Source: Salinibacter ruber DSM 13855 (GTDB taxonomy: Bacteria > Bacteroidota > Rhodothermia > Rhodothermales > Salinibacteraceae). Taken from it: a stretch of 64,000 nucleotides of DNA. A model generated the notes under the pieces. That model was not told the origin of the DNA, searched no databases, and saw nothing but the letters and a program-made list of their open reading frames with translations. Position numbers and translations under genes: made by a program. This document shows positions 1 to 7,319 of this stretch, piece after piece (position 1 is the first letter of the stretch; every line of letters begins with the position of its first letter). The stretch covers positions 2,542,001 to 2,606,000 of the forward strand of contig NC_007677.1 of assembly GCF_000013045.1 (NCBI RefSeq), given 5' to 3'.

Positions 1-618
1 CATGAGATTGCGGAGGCGATCGCGCTGGTCGACCCGGTCCATCGCCGCGAAGCCAACCCCGTAGCGCGCCAGCCGCTCGGCCACGAGGCGTAGGATCGTC
101 GGGTTCAACAGCTTCAGGATGGGGCGCAGCGTCTCGTTCTGGAACTGCTCGACGGGCCGCGACTCGGCGGTGTCGAGGTCCAGCACGGGCCGCACCCGCC
201 GCAGCCGCTCGGCCCGGGCGGTGGTGCTCCAGAGCGTGCTGCTCACCAGCTCCACGCTGTTGCCGGCCGGGTCGCGGACGTAGAGGGACCGCTGCCCGTC
301 GCCCCACTGCGTCGTGTCCTCCACTGCCACGTCGTGCCGGTTGAAGTGGCGGCGCCACGCGGCCAGCTGGTCGGTCGGCACCCCGAACGCGACGTGCACC
401 GGCCCCTCCGCGCCGTGGGCCGGCAGCGACGTCCGGTCCCGGCTGGCGGCCGGATCAAAGACGTGGACCACGCCCGGGCCGCACCGAAAGGTGATGTGGT
501 TGCCCTCCGTGCGAAGCATCACGTCCAGCCCCAGCACGTCGCCGTAAAACTGCTCGGCGGCCGCCAGGTCGTCGGCGTAGAGGCTCGTTTCGAGGGCGAG
601 GCGGGGCGGGGTCGGCAT
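1..618 (-). CDS. VOC (glyoxalase-like) protein with C-terminal extension, 3' end outside window
   Basis: Reading leftwards from the ATG at 618, the frame stays open to the window edge (206 codons), so the C terminus is missing. Residues 5-125 look like a vicinal-oxygen-chelate (glyoxalase/dioxygenase) domain: a beta-alpha start with YADDLAAAEQFYGDVLGL and the family-typical end YVRDPAGNSVELV. Residues from about 145 form a second segment (EQFQNETLRPILKLLNP) that is not part of a usual 130-residue VOC domain. I believe similar segments occur in Bacteroidota proteins, but that is from memory. Metal-dependent lyase or dioxygenase activity is the family expectation; the substrate cannot be told. 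It lies 86 nt downstream of the iron-uptake gene on the same strand and may be co-transcribed with it. Confidence 0.7.
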   Translation of the reverse strand, partial: MPTPPRLALETSLYADDLAAAEQFYGDVLGLDVMLRTEGNHITFRCGPGVVHVFDPAASRDRTSLPAHGAEGPVHVAFGVPTDQLAAWRRHFNRHDVAVEDTTQWGDGQRSLYVRDPAGNSVELVSSTLWSTTARAERLRRVRPVLDLDTAESRPVEQFQNETLRPILKLLNPTILRLVAERLARYGVGFAAMDRVDQRDRLRNLM

Positions 619-704
619 CGCGTATCGACGGCGTGGGGCTGGGGATGGGCACGGAGGCGCGGCGCCCGCATTTTCGAGCGCCGACCTCCCAAACGCCCGC
701 CGGC

Positions 705-1262
705 CTAGCGCGTTGCCCGCACAATCTCTTCGAGTTGGAGATTGTTGTACGTTACCGTTGCGGGGGCAAAGAGCTGGGTGCCGTAGGCCGTGCGCCAGTC
801 GCTATGGGTGGCCAGCTCGAGCGTCTGCGGGGGGTGTACCTCGAAGGCCACCCTGTAGGGGTCGTCGGGCGCGCCGGGAAGGGCGATGTTGCGGGCGTAG
901 TGGAAGTTGTCCGTCTGGTTCACGTGGGGCACCAGCGTCGCCTTCTTCACCTGGCCCGTCTCCTCGTTCGTGACGGTCGCGAAGAGGCGGAGGTACGGCA
1001 CGAAGCCGCCCGCGGGCGCCCCCACCTCGTCGCTCGCCGCCTCGGTCCAGCCCGACAGCACCTCCAGGTGCAGGTCCGAGCGCGACTCCGAGAGGTTCTG
1101 GGCCGCCGGCTCCACGTCCCCGGCCGGCGCGACCAGGAAGGTCATCTTCACCCCGGGACCGAGCACCTCTTCGCCAAAGACCTGTTCCTGGGCCTGGGCG
1201 GGGGAGGCCTGCAGCAGCAGGCCCGCGACAACGAGCGACAGCAGGACACGAAGGGACGTCAT
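705..1262 (-). CDS. P19/Tp34-type periplasmic iron transport protein
   Basis: A 185-residue exported protein. The start at 1262 is chosen because it gives a clean signal peptide (residues 1-24, ending SPAQA); an upstream in-frame Met would put 23 polar residues before it. The mature part matches the Fe2+-uptake P19/Tp34 pattern: an acidic DLHLEV strand near residue 65, FVPYLRLFATV near 87-97, a conserved VPHVN segment near 111 with His113, then HYARNIALPG and a YRVAFEVHPP strand. In known systems P19 works beside an FTR1-type permease, which is not seen in this window. A 19-bp palindrome 69 nt upstream of the start could be an iron-responsive operator. The family assignment is fairly safe; the bound metal (Fe or Cu) is inferred. 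Confidence 0.75.
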   Translation of the reverse strand: MTSLRVLLSLVVAGLLLQASPAQAQEQVFGEEVLGPGVKMTFLVAPAGDVEPAAQNLSESRSDLHLEVLSGWTEAASDEVGAPAGGFVPYLRLFATVTNEETGQVKKATLVPHVNQTDNFHYARNIALPGAPDDPYRVAFEVHPPQTLELATHSDWRTAYGTQLFAPATVTYNNLQLEEIVRATR

Positions 1263-1330
1263 GGCAGAACAAATGGGTTGGTGGCGTGGGCTCGATGCAG
1301 TCGGCGAACCGTCGGTGGAGGCGGCCTCCA

Positions 1331-1349
1331 ATTTAGAACGGTTCTAAAT
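1331..1349 (-). promoter_or_regulatory. 19-bp palindrome upstream of the iron-uptake gene (possible DtxR/IdeR-type box)
   Basis: The sequence ATTTAGAAC-G-GTTCTAAAT is a perfect 9+1+9 inverted repeat, AT-rich in a GC-rich genome. It lies 69 nt before the start of the P19-type gene, with no gene on the other strand to share it. Size and shape resemble the 19-bp interrupted palindromes bound by DtxR/IdeR/MntR regulators, although the base sequence is not the mycobacterial consensus. The regulator is inferred. Confidence 0.5.
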
Positions 1350-1445
1350 AGTAGAGGCAGGGTACCTCACAGTCCGCCCTGTATCAAGGGCCGGCGGGCG
1401 AAGATCGGTCAAAAGTGGTCCCTCCGACATCCGGACCGGACGCGC

Positions 1446-1802
1446 TCAGTCCTCCTGCTGGAATTTGTCGAGCCGGACGACCTGGGTGTCGGAGACAAAC
1501 ATCACGCCCGAGCTCTTCTCGAAGAGGGGCGTGAGGCCGTCCACGATGGTTTGAATCGCCTCCTCCTGGCCGACGGCAAAGAACATGACCAGCCCGTCCC
1601 GGTCGTTGAAGAGCAGGCGGCCTTCGTGGAAGCCGTGCTCGCCGCGGCCGGTCACGTTGTGGTGGATCGTGTACCCGCTCACCGTCGACTCGTCGAGGAG
1701 GTCTTTCACGAAGGGCTCTTTCTCCCCCCGCACGATGATTTCGATTTTTTTGAGGGGGTGCAGCGTATGCTGCGTGTCCGCGTGGTTCGTGTCGTCGCTC
1801 AT
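1446..1802 (-). CDS. PII-like signalling protein of the DAB operon
   Basis: A 118-residue protein with the beta-alpha-beta layout of PII/CutA-like trimers: LKKIEIIVRGEKEPFVKDLL at residues 17-36, a flexible GRGEHGFHEGR segment near 52-62 where PII proteins have the T-loop, a second FFAVGQEEAIQTIVDGLTP unit and a C-terminal FVSDTQVVRL strand. The ATG at 1802 is preferred to an in-frame TTG six codons upstream. It follows dabA by 51 nt on the same strand. PII-like partners (SbtB, CPII) are known beside bicarbonate uptake systems, so a role in sensing adenylates or bicarbonate and gating DabAB is a reasonable inference. The lack of a glnK-like tyrosine T-loop argues against nitrogen control. Confidence 0.7.
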   Translation of the reverse strand: MSDDTNHADTQHTLHPLKKIEIIVRGEKEPFVKDLLDESTVSGYTIHHNVTGRGEHGFHEGRLLFNDRDGLVMFFAVGQEEAIQTIVDGLTPLFEKSSGVMFVSDTQVVRLDKFQQED

Positions 1803-1853
1803 GGGACTGTGCGGTCTCAATTCGACTCTGGGTGCGATGTGCGTCTCCTGGGC

Positions 1854-4307
1854 TCAGGACGGCACCCCGGCGGACGCCGGCGCCTTCGTTGCCGTTGACG
1901 CGTCGGGGGCGGGCCGTGCGTGCCAGCCCCCGCCGGGCTTGTAGCGCACAAACGCGTCGTCCTGCTCCGGGTCCATCACCGTGAGGTGCATCCACTCGTG
2001 ATCGAAGAGGTGGGCCACGGCGGCGTGGCGGTCGAGGATGGCCTCCACCCGGTCCGTGGGCGCCTGGATGAGGGCCATGAGGCGGAGCGGCCGGTGGTGG
2101 ACGTGCTCGTCGTCGGCCTTCAACGACTGCAGGGGCAGGCCGCTCATGAGGTCGCCCCCGTTGCCCTGCACCACCCCCAGCTTGCCCACTACGTTCTGGG
2201 TTACCTTCGACCCGCTGCCGTAGGCGGCGTTGTCGACCGTGGAGAAGTAGTACTGCGTATTGATCCACTCTCCCACCACCAGCGGGCCGGTCATGATGTT
2301 TTCCAACGCCGTGCCGTCGTCGTCCGTCGCCCAGTCGTAGGAGTGTAGGAAGCACCGCCCGTCGAGGTCGAGCCCGCGCGTCAGCGCGCGGGGGCCTACG
2401 ATGAAGGCGGCGTTGCCGGCCAGGCCCCACTCCGGCCGGGTCTCCGCCCAGTCGGCCGCCCGGCGCTCCGTCTCCCGCACGGCCGCCGCCGGGCGGCCCT
2501 CGTCGACGGACGTGTTCAGGGTGCGGACCCGCTCGGTGGCCGCGTCGGCCTGGGCCGCGTGCAGGTCGCGCCGCAGGCGATCGAGCGCGTCGGGGGCGAC
2601 GGGGGGATCGTCCTCGTCCACGAAAAGGGCAATCTCGTCGGTCGTCGTGTTGTGCTGTCCGGCGAGAAAAACGGTGTCGTCCGGAATCGCGATCCCGCGC
2701 TCCCGCAGGGCCTCCTGCACGGCGTCCTCGTTGCAGATCGCGGCGAGCACGCGGGCGTTGGGCCCGCCCGGATTGCCCGCGCACGCCCCGCAATCGAGAC
2801 TGGCCTTGTACGGGTTGTTGGGGGTTTGGCTGCCGTGCCCGGTGAATACGACGACCGGCGCGAAAGTGTCCGTCCAGCCCATCAGGCGGAAGGCGGCCTC
2901 GGCGTAGAGCACCTTTGCCTCGTCGGCGAGGCCCACAGGCAGGCCGTCCTCCGCGTCCGCGTCGGCGGGGGGCGCCCGGTCCACGGTCGGCTCGCAGAAG
3001 GACGCCGGGCCCGGCAGCCAATCGTCCAGGGCCTCATCGAGGCGAGACAGCCCGGACGGGGCGAGCGTCCGCGCCGCCATGGCCGCCCCGAAGAAGCCGC
3101 CACTCCCCTCCACGAAGCCGAACACCGCCGCGACGTTCTTCTTGAGCGTCTTCAGGAGCGCGGCCCCCGCCTTCTGCAGCCGGGCCCACCAGTCGTAGCG
3201 TTCGGCCTGGGCTCGATGCGGCTCGGCGGGCCGCTCCATAATTCGGTGCTTCGGGTCCACGATCGGCGGGCAGGACTTCACCCGCTCCTCCGTGCCGTAG
3301 GGCTGATGCTGCATGGGCACCCCAAAGAACCCCGCGTAGCCGTGCGTCTCGTAGGGGCCCTGCTGCTCGATGTGGCGCCGAATAACCTCCGACCGCGTGT
3401 CGATGCAGAACACCAGCTGGGCGTCCGGGCGGCCCGCGTCCGACCCCGACGGGGTCGTCTGCTGCGTCTGCCGCAGGTCGTCCAGCAGGCGCGTGCGGTA
3501 GCTCTCCTCCCAGGCCCGCAGCCAGATGCGGGGCAGGACGGGCTGGTCGGTGCCGTTCGCCGGCAGCTCGTCGGTCCGATCCGGCGCGATGGCCGCCCCC
3601 ATCCGATCGGCGAGGGTGAGGCGCACCGCCAGGTACTCGGTCAGGGAGATGGGGTGGGCCGCCTGCCACGCCGTGTCGGCGCGGCGCGACCGCCACTTGA
3701 TGAAGCCCGTCCACCCCGGCAGCGCCGTCAGGTGGTGCACGAAGATCGGCTCCCAGCGTGCCTCCGGGTAGCTTTCCAGGACCGCCTCGAACGCCTCGAC
3801 CACAGTGCCGGGCAGGTCCGACGGGCGGCCGACGCCGGGGATGTCGCCGTCATACGGGGCCACCGTCCGCCAGGCCGCGTAGAAGCCGTCCTCCCGGTTC
3901 GGCATGGGCCAGGCGGCCTGCCCCTGATCCAGGAAGGCCGCGAGCCACTTCGTCAGCACGCGGTCGAGGGGCTGGTCGGCGGGCGCCGCGTCGCGGCCCG
4001 CAGCGTCGGCGTCCATCCGGTCCAGCAGGACCTCGGGGCGCTCCGTGATGCCGTGCTCGGCGAGGTGGCGGGTCAGCACGTCGGCGTCGATCTCGCCGTT
4101 CTCCCACGCCTGCCGGAACACCGTCGGGCCCGGATACCCACGCCCCCCGAAGAGCTGGCCGGCCTTCTGGACCGCCCGGTCGAAGGGCTGGTCCTCGAAG
4201 CCCAGGAGCGGATTGGCCGCGTTGAAGGTCCGTAGGGGCCAGAGCGGACCCACGTATTCGGCGGCGTTCTCGATGCGGGCCCGCACGACCGATCGGTCAA
4301 TGGGCAT
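1854..4307 (-). CDS. dabA: DabA, inorganic carbon uptake subunit (DUF2309, zinc beta-carbonic-anhydrase-like)
   Basis: An 817-residue DUF2309 protein. Four zinc-site residues reported for Halothiobacillus DabA have counterparts with the same spacing: Cys301 and Asp303 in FCIDTRSE, and His491 and Cys506 in TGHGSQTPNNPY...LDCGAC (15 residues apart). The family hydrates CO2 to bicarbonate on the cytoplasmic side of a membrane complex, coupled to ion flow through DabB. Its start overlaps the end of dabB by 11 nt, showing tight co-expression. Length fits the family (about 800-1000). Identification is strong; whether it supports anaplerotic carboxylation in a heterotroph or something else is inference. 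Confidence 0.92.
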   Translation of the reverse strand: MPIDRSVVRARIENAAEYVGPLWPLRTFNAANPLLGFEDQPFDRAVQKAGQLFGGRGYPGPTVFRQAWENGEIDADVLTRHLAEHGITERPEVLLDRMDADAAGRDAAPADQPLDRVLTKWLAAFLDQGQAAWPMPNREDGFYAAWRTVAPYDGDIPGVGRPSDLPGTVVEAFEAVLESYPEARWEPIFVHHLTALPGWTGFIKWRSRRADTAWQAAHPISLTEYLAVRLTLADRMGAAIAPDRTDELPANGTDQPVLPRIWLRAWEESYRTRLLDDLRQTQQTTPSGSDAGRPDAQLVFCIDTRSEVIRRHIEQQGPYETHGYAGFFGVPMQHQPYGTEERVKSCPPIVDPKHRIMERPAEPHRAQAERYDWWARLQKAGAALLKTLKKNVAAVFGFVEGSGGFFGAAMAARTLAPSGLSRLDEALDDWLPGPASFCEPTVDRAPPADADAEDGLPVGLADEAKVLYAEAAFRLMGWTDTFAPVVVFTGHGSQTPNNPYKASLDCGACAGNPGGPNARVLAAICNEDAVQEALRERGIAIPDDTVFLAGQHNTTTDEIALFVDEDDPPVAPDALDRLRRDLHAAQADAATERVRTLNTSVDEGRPAAAVRETERRAADWAETRPEWGLAGNAAFIVGPRALTRGLDLDGRCFLHSYDWATDDDGTALENIMTGPLVVGEWINTQYYFSTVDNAAYGSGSKVTQNVVGKLGVVQGNGGDLMSGLPLQSLKADDEHVHHRPLRLMALIQAPTDRVEAILDRHAAVAHLFDHEWMHLTVMDPEQDDAFVRYKPGGGWHARPAPDASTATKAPASAGVPS

Positions 4308-5736
4308 TGTACTGGTCGCGGTTGTTGAGAAGCGTGGTCGACAGGGGCTGGGCGGTGTTGCGGAGCGTCACGTAGAGGCGCGTGCTGGCCCGGTGCCACC
4401 CGCGGTCCACGGCGATATAGGCCCCGACAAAGACGGCCAGAAGCGCGCCGTGCAGCGGCGTGAGCGCCGTCGGGGCCACGGCGGAGGGCATGTCCGCGAA
4501 GAGCGCCCCCACGCCCTTGTAGACGCCGGCATACAGCACGAGGGTGGGCAGCAGGACGGCCGGGACGAGCGCGGTGCGCACGGCTGGGGAGAGCGACGTG
4601 CGCCGCACGAGCGTGCGGGTGGCGTGCAGGACCGACAGCACCACGAAGAGCGTGAGGACGGTCCCGCTGTTGAGAGCGGTCAGCGACTTGCCCGTAAGGA
4701 CGGCGAACAGGGCGCCCCCGCCAACCGCCGCGGCCGCCGTGACGAGTCCCCCGAGCGCCCCCGTTCCCGAGGCCTCGGGCCGCCCCGGCGTCGTGTGCTC
4801 CACCGCCGACCCGGCCGCAAGGAAGAGGTAGGCCTTGTAGAACCCGTGCAGGATCAGGTGGGCGATGGCGGCGGGCACGAAGCCCAGCCCGCACTGCAGC
4901 ACCATAAACCCCATCTGGGCCACCGTGGAGGCCCCCAGTTGCCGCTTCACGTCGGTCTGCACGAGCATCCAGGCCTGCCCCAGCAGCGCACTGACGCCCC
5001 CGGCGAGGACGATGGCCCACATCACGGCGGGGGCCTCGAACACGACGGGCGCAAACCGCGCGAGGAGCACGCCGCCCGCGTTTACGAGGCCCGCGTGCAT
5101 GAACCCGGAGACCGGGGTCGGGGCCGTCATCGAGGAGAGCAGCCACCGGTGGAACGGCACCAGGGCCGACTGCACCATCGCGGCGAGGAGCAGCAGGCCG
5201 GCGGCCCCCGCCACGACGAGCGTCGGGAGGGCCTCCGCGGCCGCCAGCACGCCGCTGATGGTCCACGCCCCCGCGCTGCCCCCCAGCAGCCCAAGCGCGC
5301 CCGCCAACAGGGCACTGCCCCCCAGGAAATGCTGTCGGGCGTACCGGGCGGCCGCCCGGGCCTGCGGCCAGCCCCGGACGTGCCCGATCAGGTCGGCCAG
5401 CACCCAGCCCATCGCCGCCCACGCCCCCGCAAACAGAACGAGATGGTTGGCCGCCGTCAGCACCAGCACGATCAGCGTCAGCCCGAAGAGGCGGCCGTAG
5501 AACGCGTTCAGGCGCTTCGCCCCCGCCATGTAGCGGCGCGAGAAGCTGTGCACGATGCCGCTCACGAACGTCGTCACGAGCGCCATCGCACGCGTGAGCC
5601 CATCGGCCCGCAGGAGCCCATCGCCGGCCCATTCCGGATCCGGGGCCCAGACGAGCAGGCCCAGGCTCAGGGCAAAGAGGCCCCACGTGAGGCGCGTGTA
5701 CACGAGCGGCAGGCGCGAGGGGGTAGATCGGGACAT
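4297..5736 (-). CDS. dabB: DabB, proton-conducting membrane subunit (NuoL/MrpA-like)
   Basis: About 479 residues, almost entirely hydrophobic, with 12 or more predicted membrane segments. Segments such as FVSGIVHSFSRRYMAG, SSMTAPTPVSGFMHAGLVNAGG and a Lys/His-containing ILHGFYKAYLF helix are those of NADH-quinone oxidoreductase subunit L / Mrp antiporters. The ATG at 5736 is preferred because it directly precedes the first membrane helix; the upstream 22 in-frame residues are not membrane-like and overlap the leader. No other complex I genes are near and dabA follows with an 11-nt overlap, which fixes the assignment as DabB. It would supply the cation gradient coupling that drives DabA. Confidence 0.9.
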   Translation of the reverse strand: MSRSTPSRLPLVYTRLTWGLFALSLGLLVWAPDPEWAGDGLLRADGLTRAMALVTTFVSGIVHSFSRRYMAGAKRLNAFYGRLFGLTLIVLVLTAANHLVLFAGAWAAMGWVLADLIGHVRGWPQARAAARYARQHFLGGSALLAGALGLLGGSAGAWTISGVLAAAEALPTLVVAGAAGLLLLAAMVQSALVPFHRWLLSSMTAPTPVSGFMHAGLVNAGGVLLARFAPVVFEAPAVMWAIVLAGGVSALLGQAWMLVQTDVKRQLGASTVAQMGFMVLQCGLGFVPAAIAHLILHGFYKAYLFLAAGSAVEHTTPGRPEASGTGALGGLVTAAAAVGGGALFAVLTGKSLTALNSGTVLTLFVVLSVLHATRTLVRRTSLSPAVRTALVPAVLLPTLVLYAGVYKGVGALFADMPSAVAPTALTPLHGALLAVFVGAYIAVDRGWHRASTRLYVTLRNTAQPLSTTLLNNRDQYNAH

Positions 5737-5802
5737 CCAGGGTCGACGGTCAATGCACACAATGTCGTTCGGGGACTGCTCCGTGCGCCCGGGGCGCCCC
5801 AC

Positions 5803-5849
5803 AAAGAAAAAAGACCGACACGCAGCGCCATCAGGGCGCTGAATGTCGG
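5803..5849 (-). terminator. Intrinsic terminator in the dabB leader (candidate attenuator)
   Basis: On the minus strand a hairpin of 6 bp, a 2x2 internal loop, 7 bp and a 5-nt loop (5815-5849) is followed directly by TCTTTTTTCTTT (5814-5803). It lies downstream of the promoter at 5966-5996 and 67 nt before the dabB start, so transcripts of the DAB operon must pass it. It could instead be the end of read-through from DUF2294 at 6037, but the promoter lies between them. Confidence 0.7.
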
Positions 5850-5965
5850 CCTACAGTCGTTGCACCCGCCCGGGACGAGCGTGTGCGCGGCTTGCATGCC
5901 GGAGCAGAGTCACGGGGCTGAGGAGCCGGCCCGCCCCGCGGGCGTTCCGTCTCGTCAGCCGAACG

Positions 5966-5996
5966 CAAACATAGGACCCGTCTGTGAACGGAGCAA
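5966..5996 (-). promoter_or_regulatory. Bacteroidota-type promoter for dabBA
   Basis: Read on the minus strand, TTG (5996-5994) is followed by exactly 20 nt and then TATGTTTG (5973-5966), a full match to the Bacteroidota -7 consensus TAnnTTTG with its -33 TTTG-like element. The predicted start near 5959 gives a leader of about 220 nt before dabB. No other gene-free sequence in the 5737-6036 gap was recognisable beyond this promoter and the terminator hairpin. Confidence 0.6.
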
Positions 5997-6036
5997 GGAG
6001 GCCCCCCCACTCTCACCGAAACTTTACGGGGGGTTC

Positions 6037-6429
6037 TTATCGGTTTTGCAGGGCCGCCTCCAGGTCCGCGTCGAGGCTGAACACAAAAACGCGCTCGCCG
6101 GTCCGGGCGCTGATGTCGGTGTGCATGCTCACGACGTCGATTCCGGTCTCGTCCGTCACGAGGCCGGACAGGTCCTCGCTGGAGCTCTCAATCAGGCGGG
6201 TGCGCATCTTCTTGATGAGCTCGACCCCTCCGTTCTCGTGGCTCAACTGGCGCTCCGCGGGACTCAGAATGCCCTGCAGCTTGACGACGACCAGGTTCTC
6301 GACGACAAAGGACTTCGCCTGCTTCGGCCCTCGGCCCAGATAATCCCGCTCGAACTGCGTAATGGCCTCGGTGACCGCGGCCTCGATCTGGCCTTTCGTT
6401 TTGTCGGACGGAACGGACGAGTGCGCCAT
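6037..6429 (-). CDS. DUF2294 family protein
   Basis: A 130-residue soluble protein. It begins with a helical QIEAAVTEAITQFERDYLGRGPKQAKSFVVENLVVVKLQGILSPAERQL-type layout: the GRGPKQAKSFVVENLVVV stretch near residues 32-49 and the TDISARTGERVFVFSLD end are what I recognise as DUF2294. The ATG at 6429 is taken because the conserved part starts at once; an in-frame Met 14 codons earlier is possible. The biochemical role of the family is not established to my knowledge. It lies upstream of the DAB operon on the same strand, 111 nt after the DnaJ-like gene, but a promoter separates it from dabB. Confidence 0.7.
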   Translation of the reverse strand: MAHSSVPSDKTKGQIEAAVTEAITQFERDYLGRGPKQAKSFVVENLVVVKLQGILSPAERQLSHENGGVELIKKMRTRLIESSSEDLSGLVTDETGIDVVSMHTDISARTGERVFVFSLDADLEAALQNR

Positions 6430-6539
6430 CGGACCGGGCGCCAGCGATGAAACGGAGCACAACGGCATTCTACCGAAAGGATACGGGCTGCCCGTGAGTT
6501 TGTCCAGCCTGGGCGCGTTCCGGATGCCCTCGGGGCGGT

Positions 6540-7310
6540 CTATTCGTCCGGCGGGGACGCCGGAATCGGCTCGGTGGCCCGCAAAAACGAGATGAGAACA
6601 GGCTGCGGCACGTCGGTTTCCGATAGGTCGAATCGAAGCAGCGCGCTGTCGCGGCGGTCGTCGACGGCCGTGAGCACGGGCGGCACCGGGTGCAGCCCCT
6701 GGGCGGCGGCCGGATCCACCCACATCACCATCTGCCCCCCGTTCCGGACCTCCACCCGGTCCACGCGGCCCCACCCCACGCGGAGGACAGTCCGGCCGTC
6801 GGCCCGCATCCGGAAGCGCTGGGCGTCGAGGCGAAAGGAGATGTCCGTGGCCTCGTCCGGGAAGTGGCGGGCCACGAGGGCCGTGACGAGGCCCGCCACG
6901 AGCGCCCCGCCGCCCACGGCCAACGAGAGGGTCCACACGTCAGCGGCCCACACGCCCAGGGCCTCGAGCACGAAGAACACCCCGACCGCGGCGAGGCCGG
7001 CGAAGACCCGCCAGAGGTACCCCCCACAGCCCGCCGGGGCCTGCTGCGTGATCCGGAGCACCTCCGGCACCTGTGGCGATTTCCGGGCGCGGTCGTAGGA
7101 CTTGCGACGCTCCGGGTCGCCCAGCACCTGATACGCCTCCTTGATCGTGCGGAACCGCTCGGCGGCCTTCGGGTCGTCCGGGTTCTGGTCCGGATGCGTC
7201 TCCTGCGCCTTTTTCCGGTACGCCGCACGAATCTCGTCGGCCGAGGCCGAGGGCCGCACCCCAAGCCGCGCGTAGTGGTCGGGCGGCGATGCGTCGTCGG
7301 AGCGGGGCAT
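6540..7310 (-). CDS. J-domain membrane protein
   Basis: 256 residues. A J domain spans about residues 10-76, with the HPD signature intact at 39-41 (THPDQNPDD) and the helix III segment [21 protein letters not shown]. Two hydrophobic segments (about 97-118 and 122-145) anchor it, followed by a beta-rich tail of about 100 residues that resembles a PH-like or DUF-type membrane-associated fold ([12 protein letters not shown]). There are no zinc-finger or C-terminal DnaJ client domains, so it is a J-protein that would recruit DnaK at the membrane, not a general DnaJ. The gene starts 9 nt after crtI and is likely co-transcribed with it. Confidence 0.75.
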   Translation of the reverse strand: MPRSDDASPPDHYARLGVRPSASADEIRAAYRKKAQETHPDQNPDDPKAAERFRTIKEAYQVLGDPERRKSYDRARKSPQVPEVLRITQQAPAGCGGYLWRVFAGLAAVGVFFVLEALGVWAADVWTLSLAVGGGALVAGLVTALVARHFPDEATDISFRLDAQRFRMRADGRTVLRVGWGRVDRVEVRNGGQMVMWVDPAAAQGLHPVPPVLTAVDDRRDSALLRFDLSETDVPQPVLISFLRATEPIPASPPDE

Positions 7311-7319
7311 GGGACCACG

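Noticed and set aside
5667-5897. Leader-peptide gene reading through the dabB terminator
   Set aside because: An open frame exists but its peptide has no codon bias for a sensed amino acid and it overlaps dabB in another frame; kept only as a remote option.
5850-5959. Known riboswitch (TPP, cobalamin or SAM) in the dabB leader
   Set aside because: CTGAG-like and GGGGC fragments are present, but the conserved core boxes and their spacing are not; I cannot assign any class.
4045-6450. Long open frame on the plus strand (801 codons) antisense to dabA/dabB
   Set aside because: It is an artefact of high GC: the predicted protein is low-complexity (Arg/Gly/His/Pro), has no domain, and the opposite strand carries DabA and DabB with intact catalytic residues.
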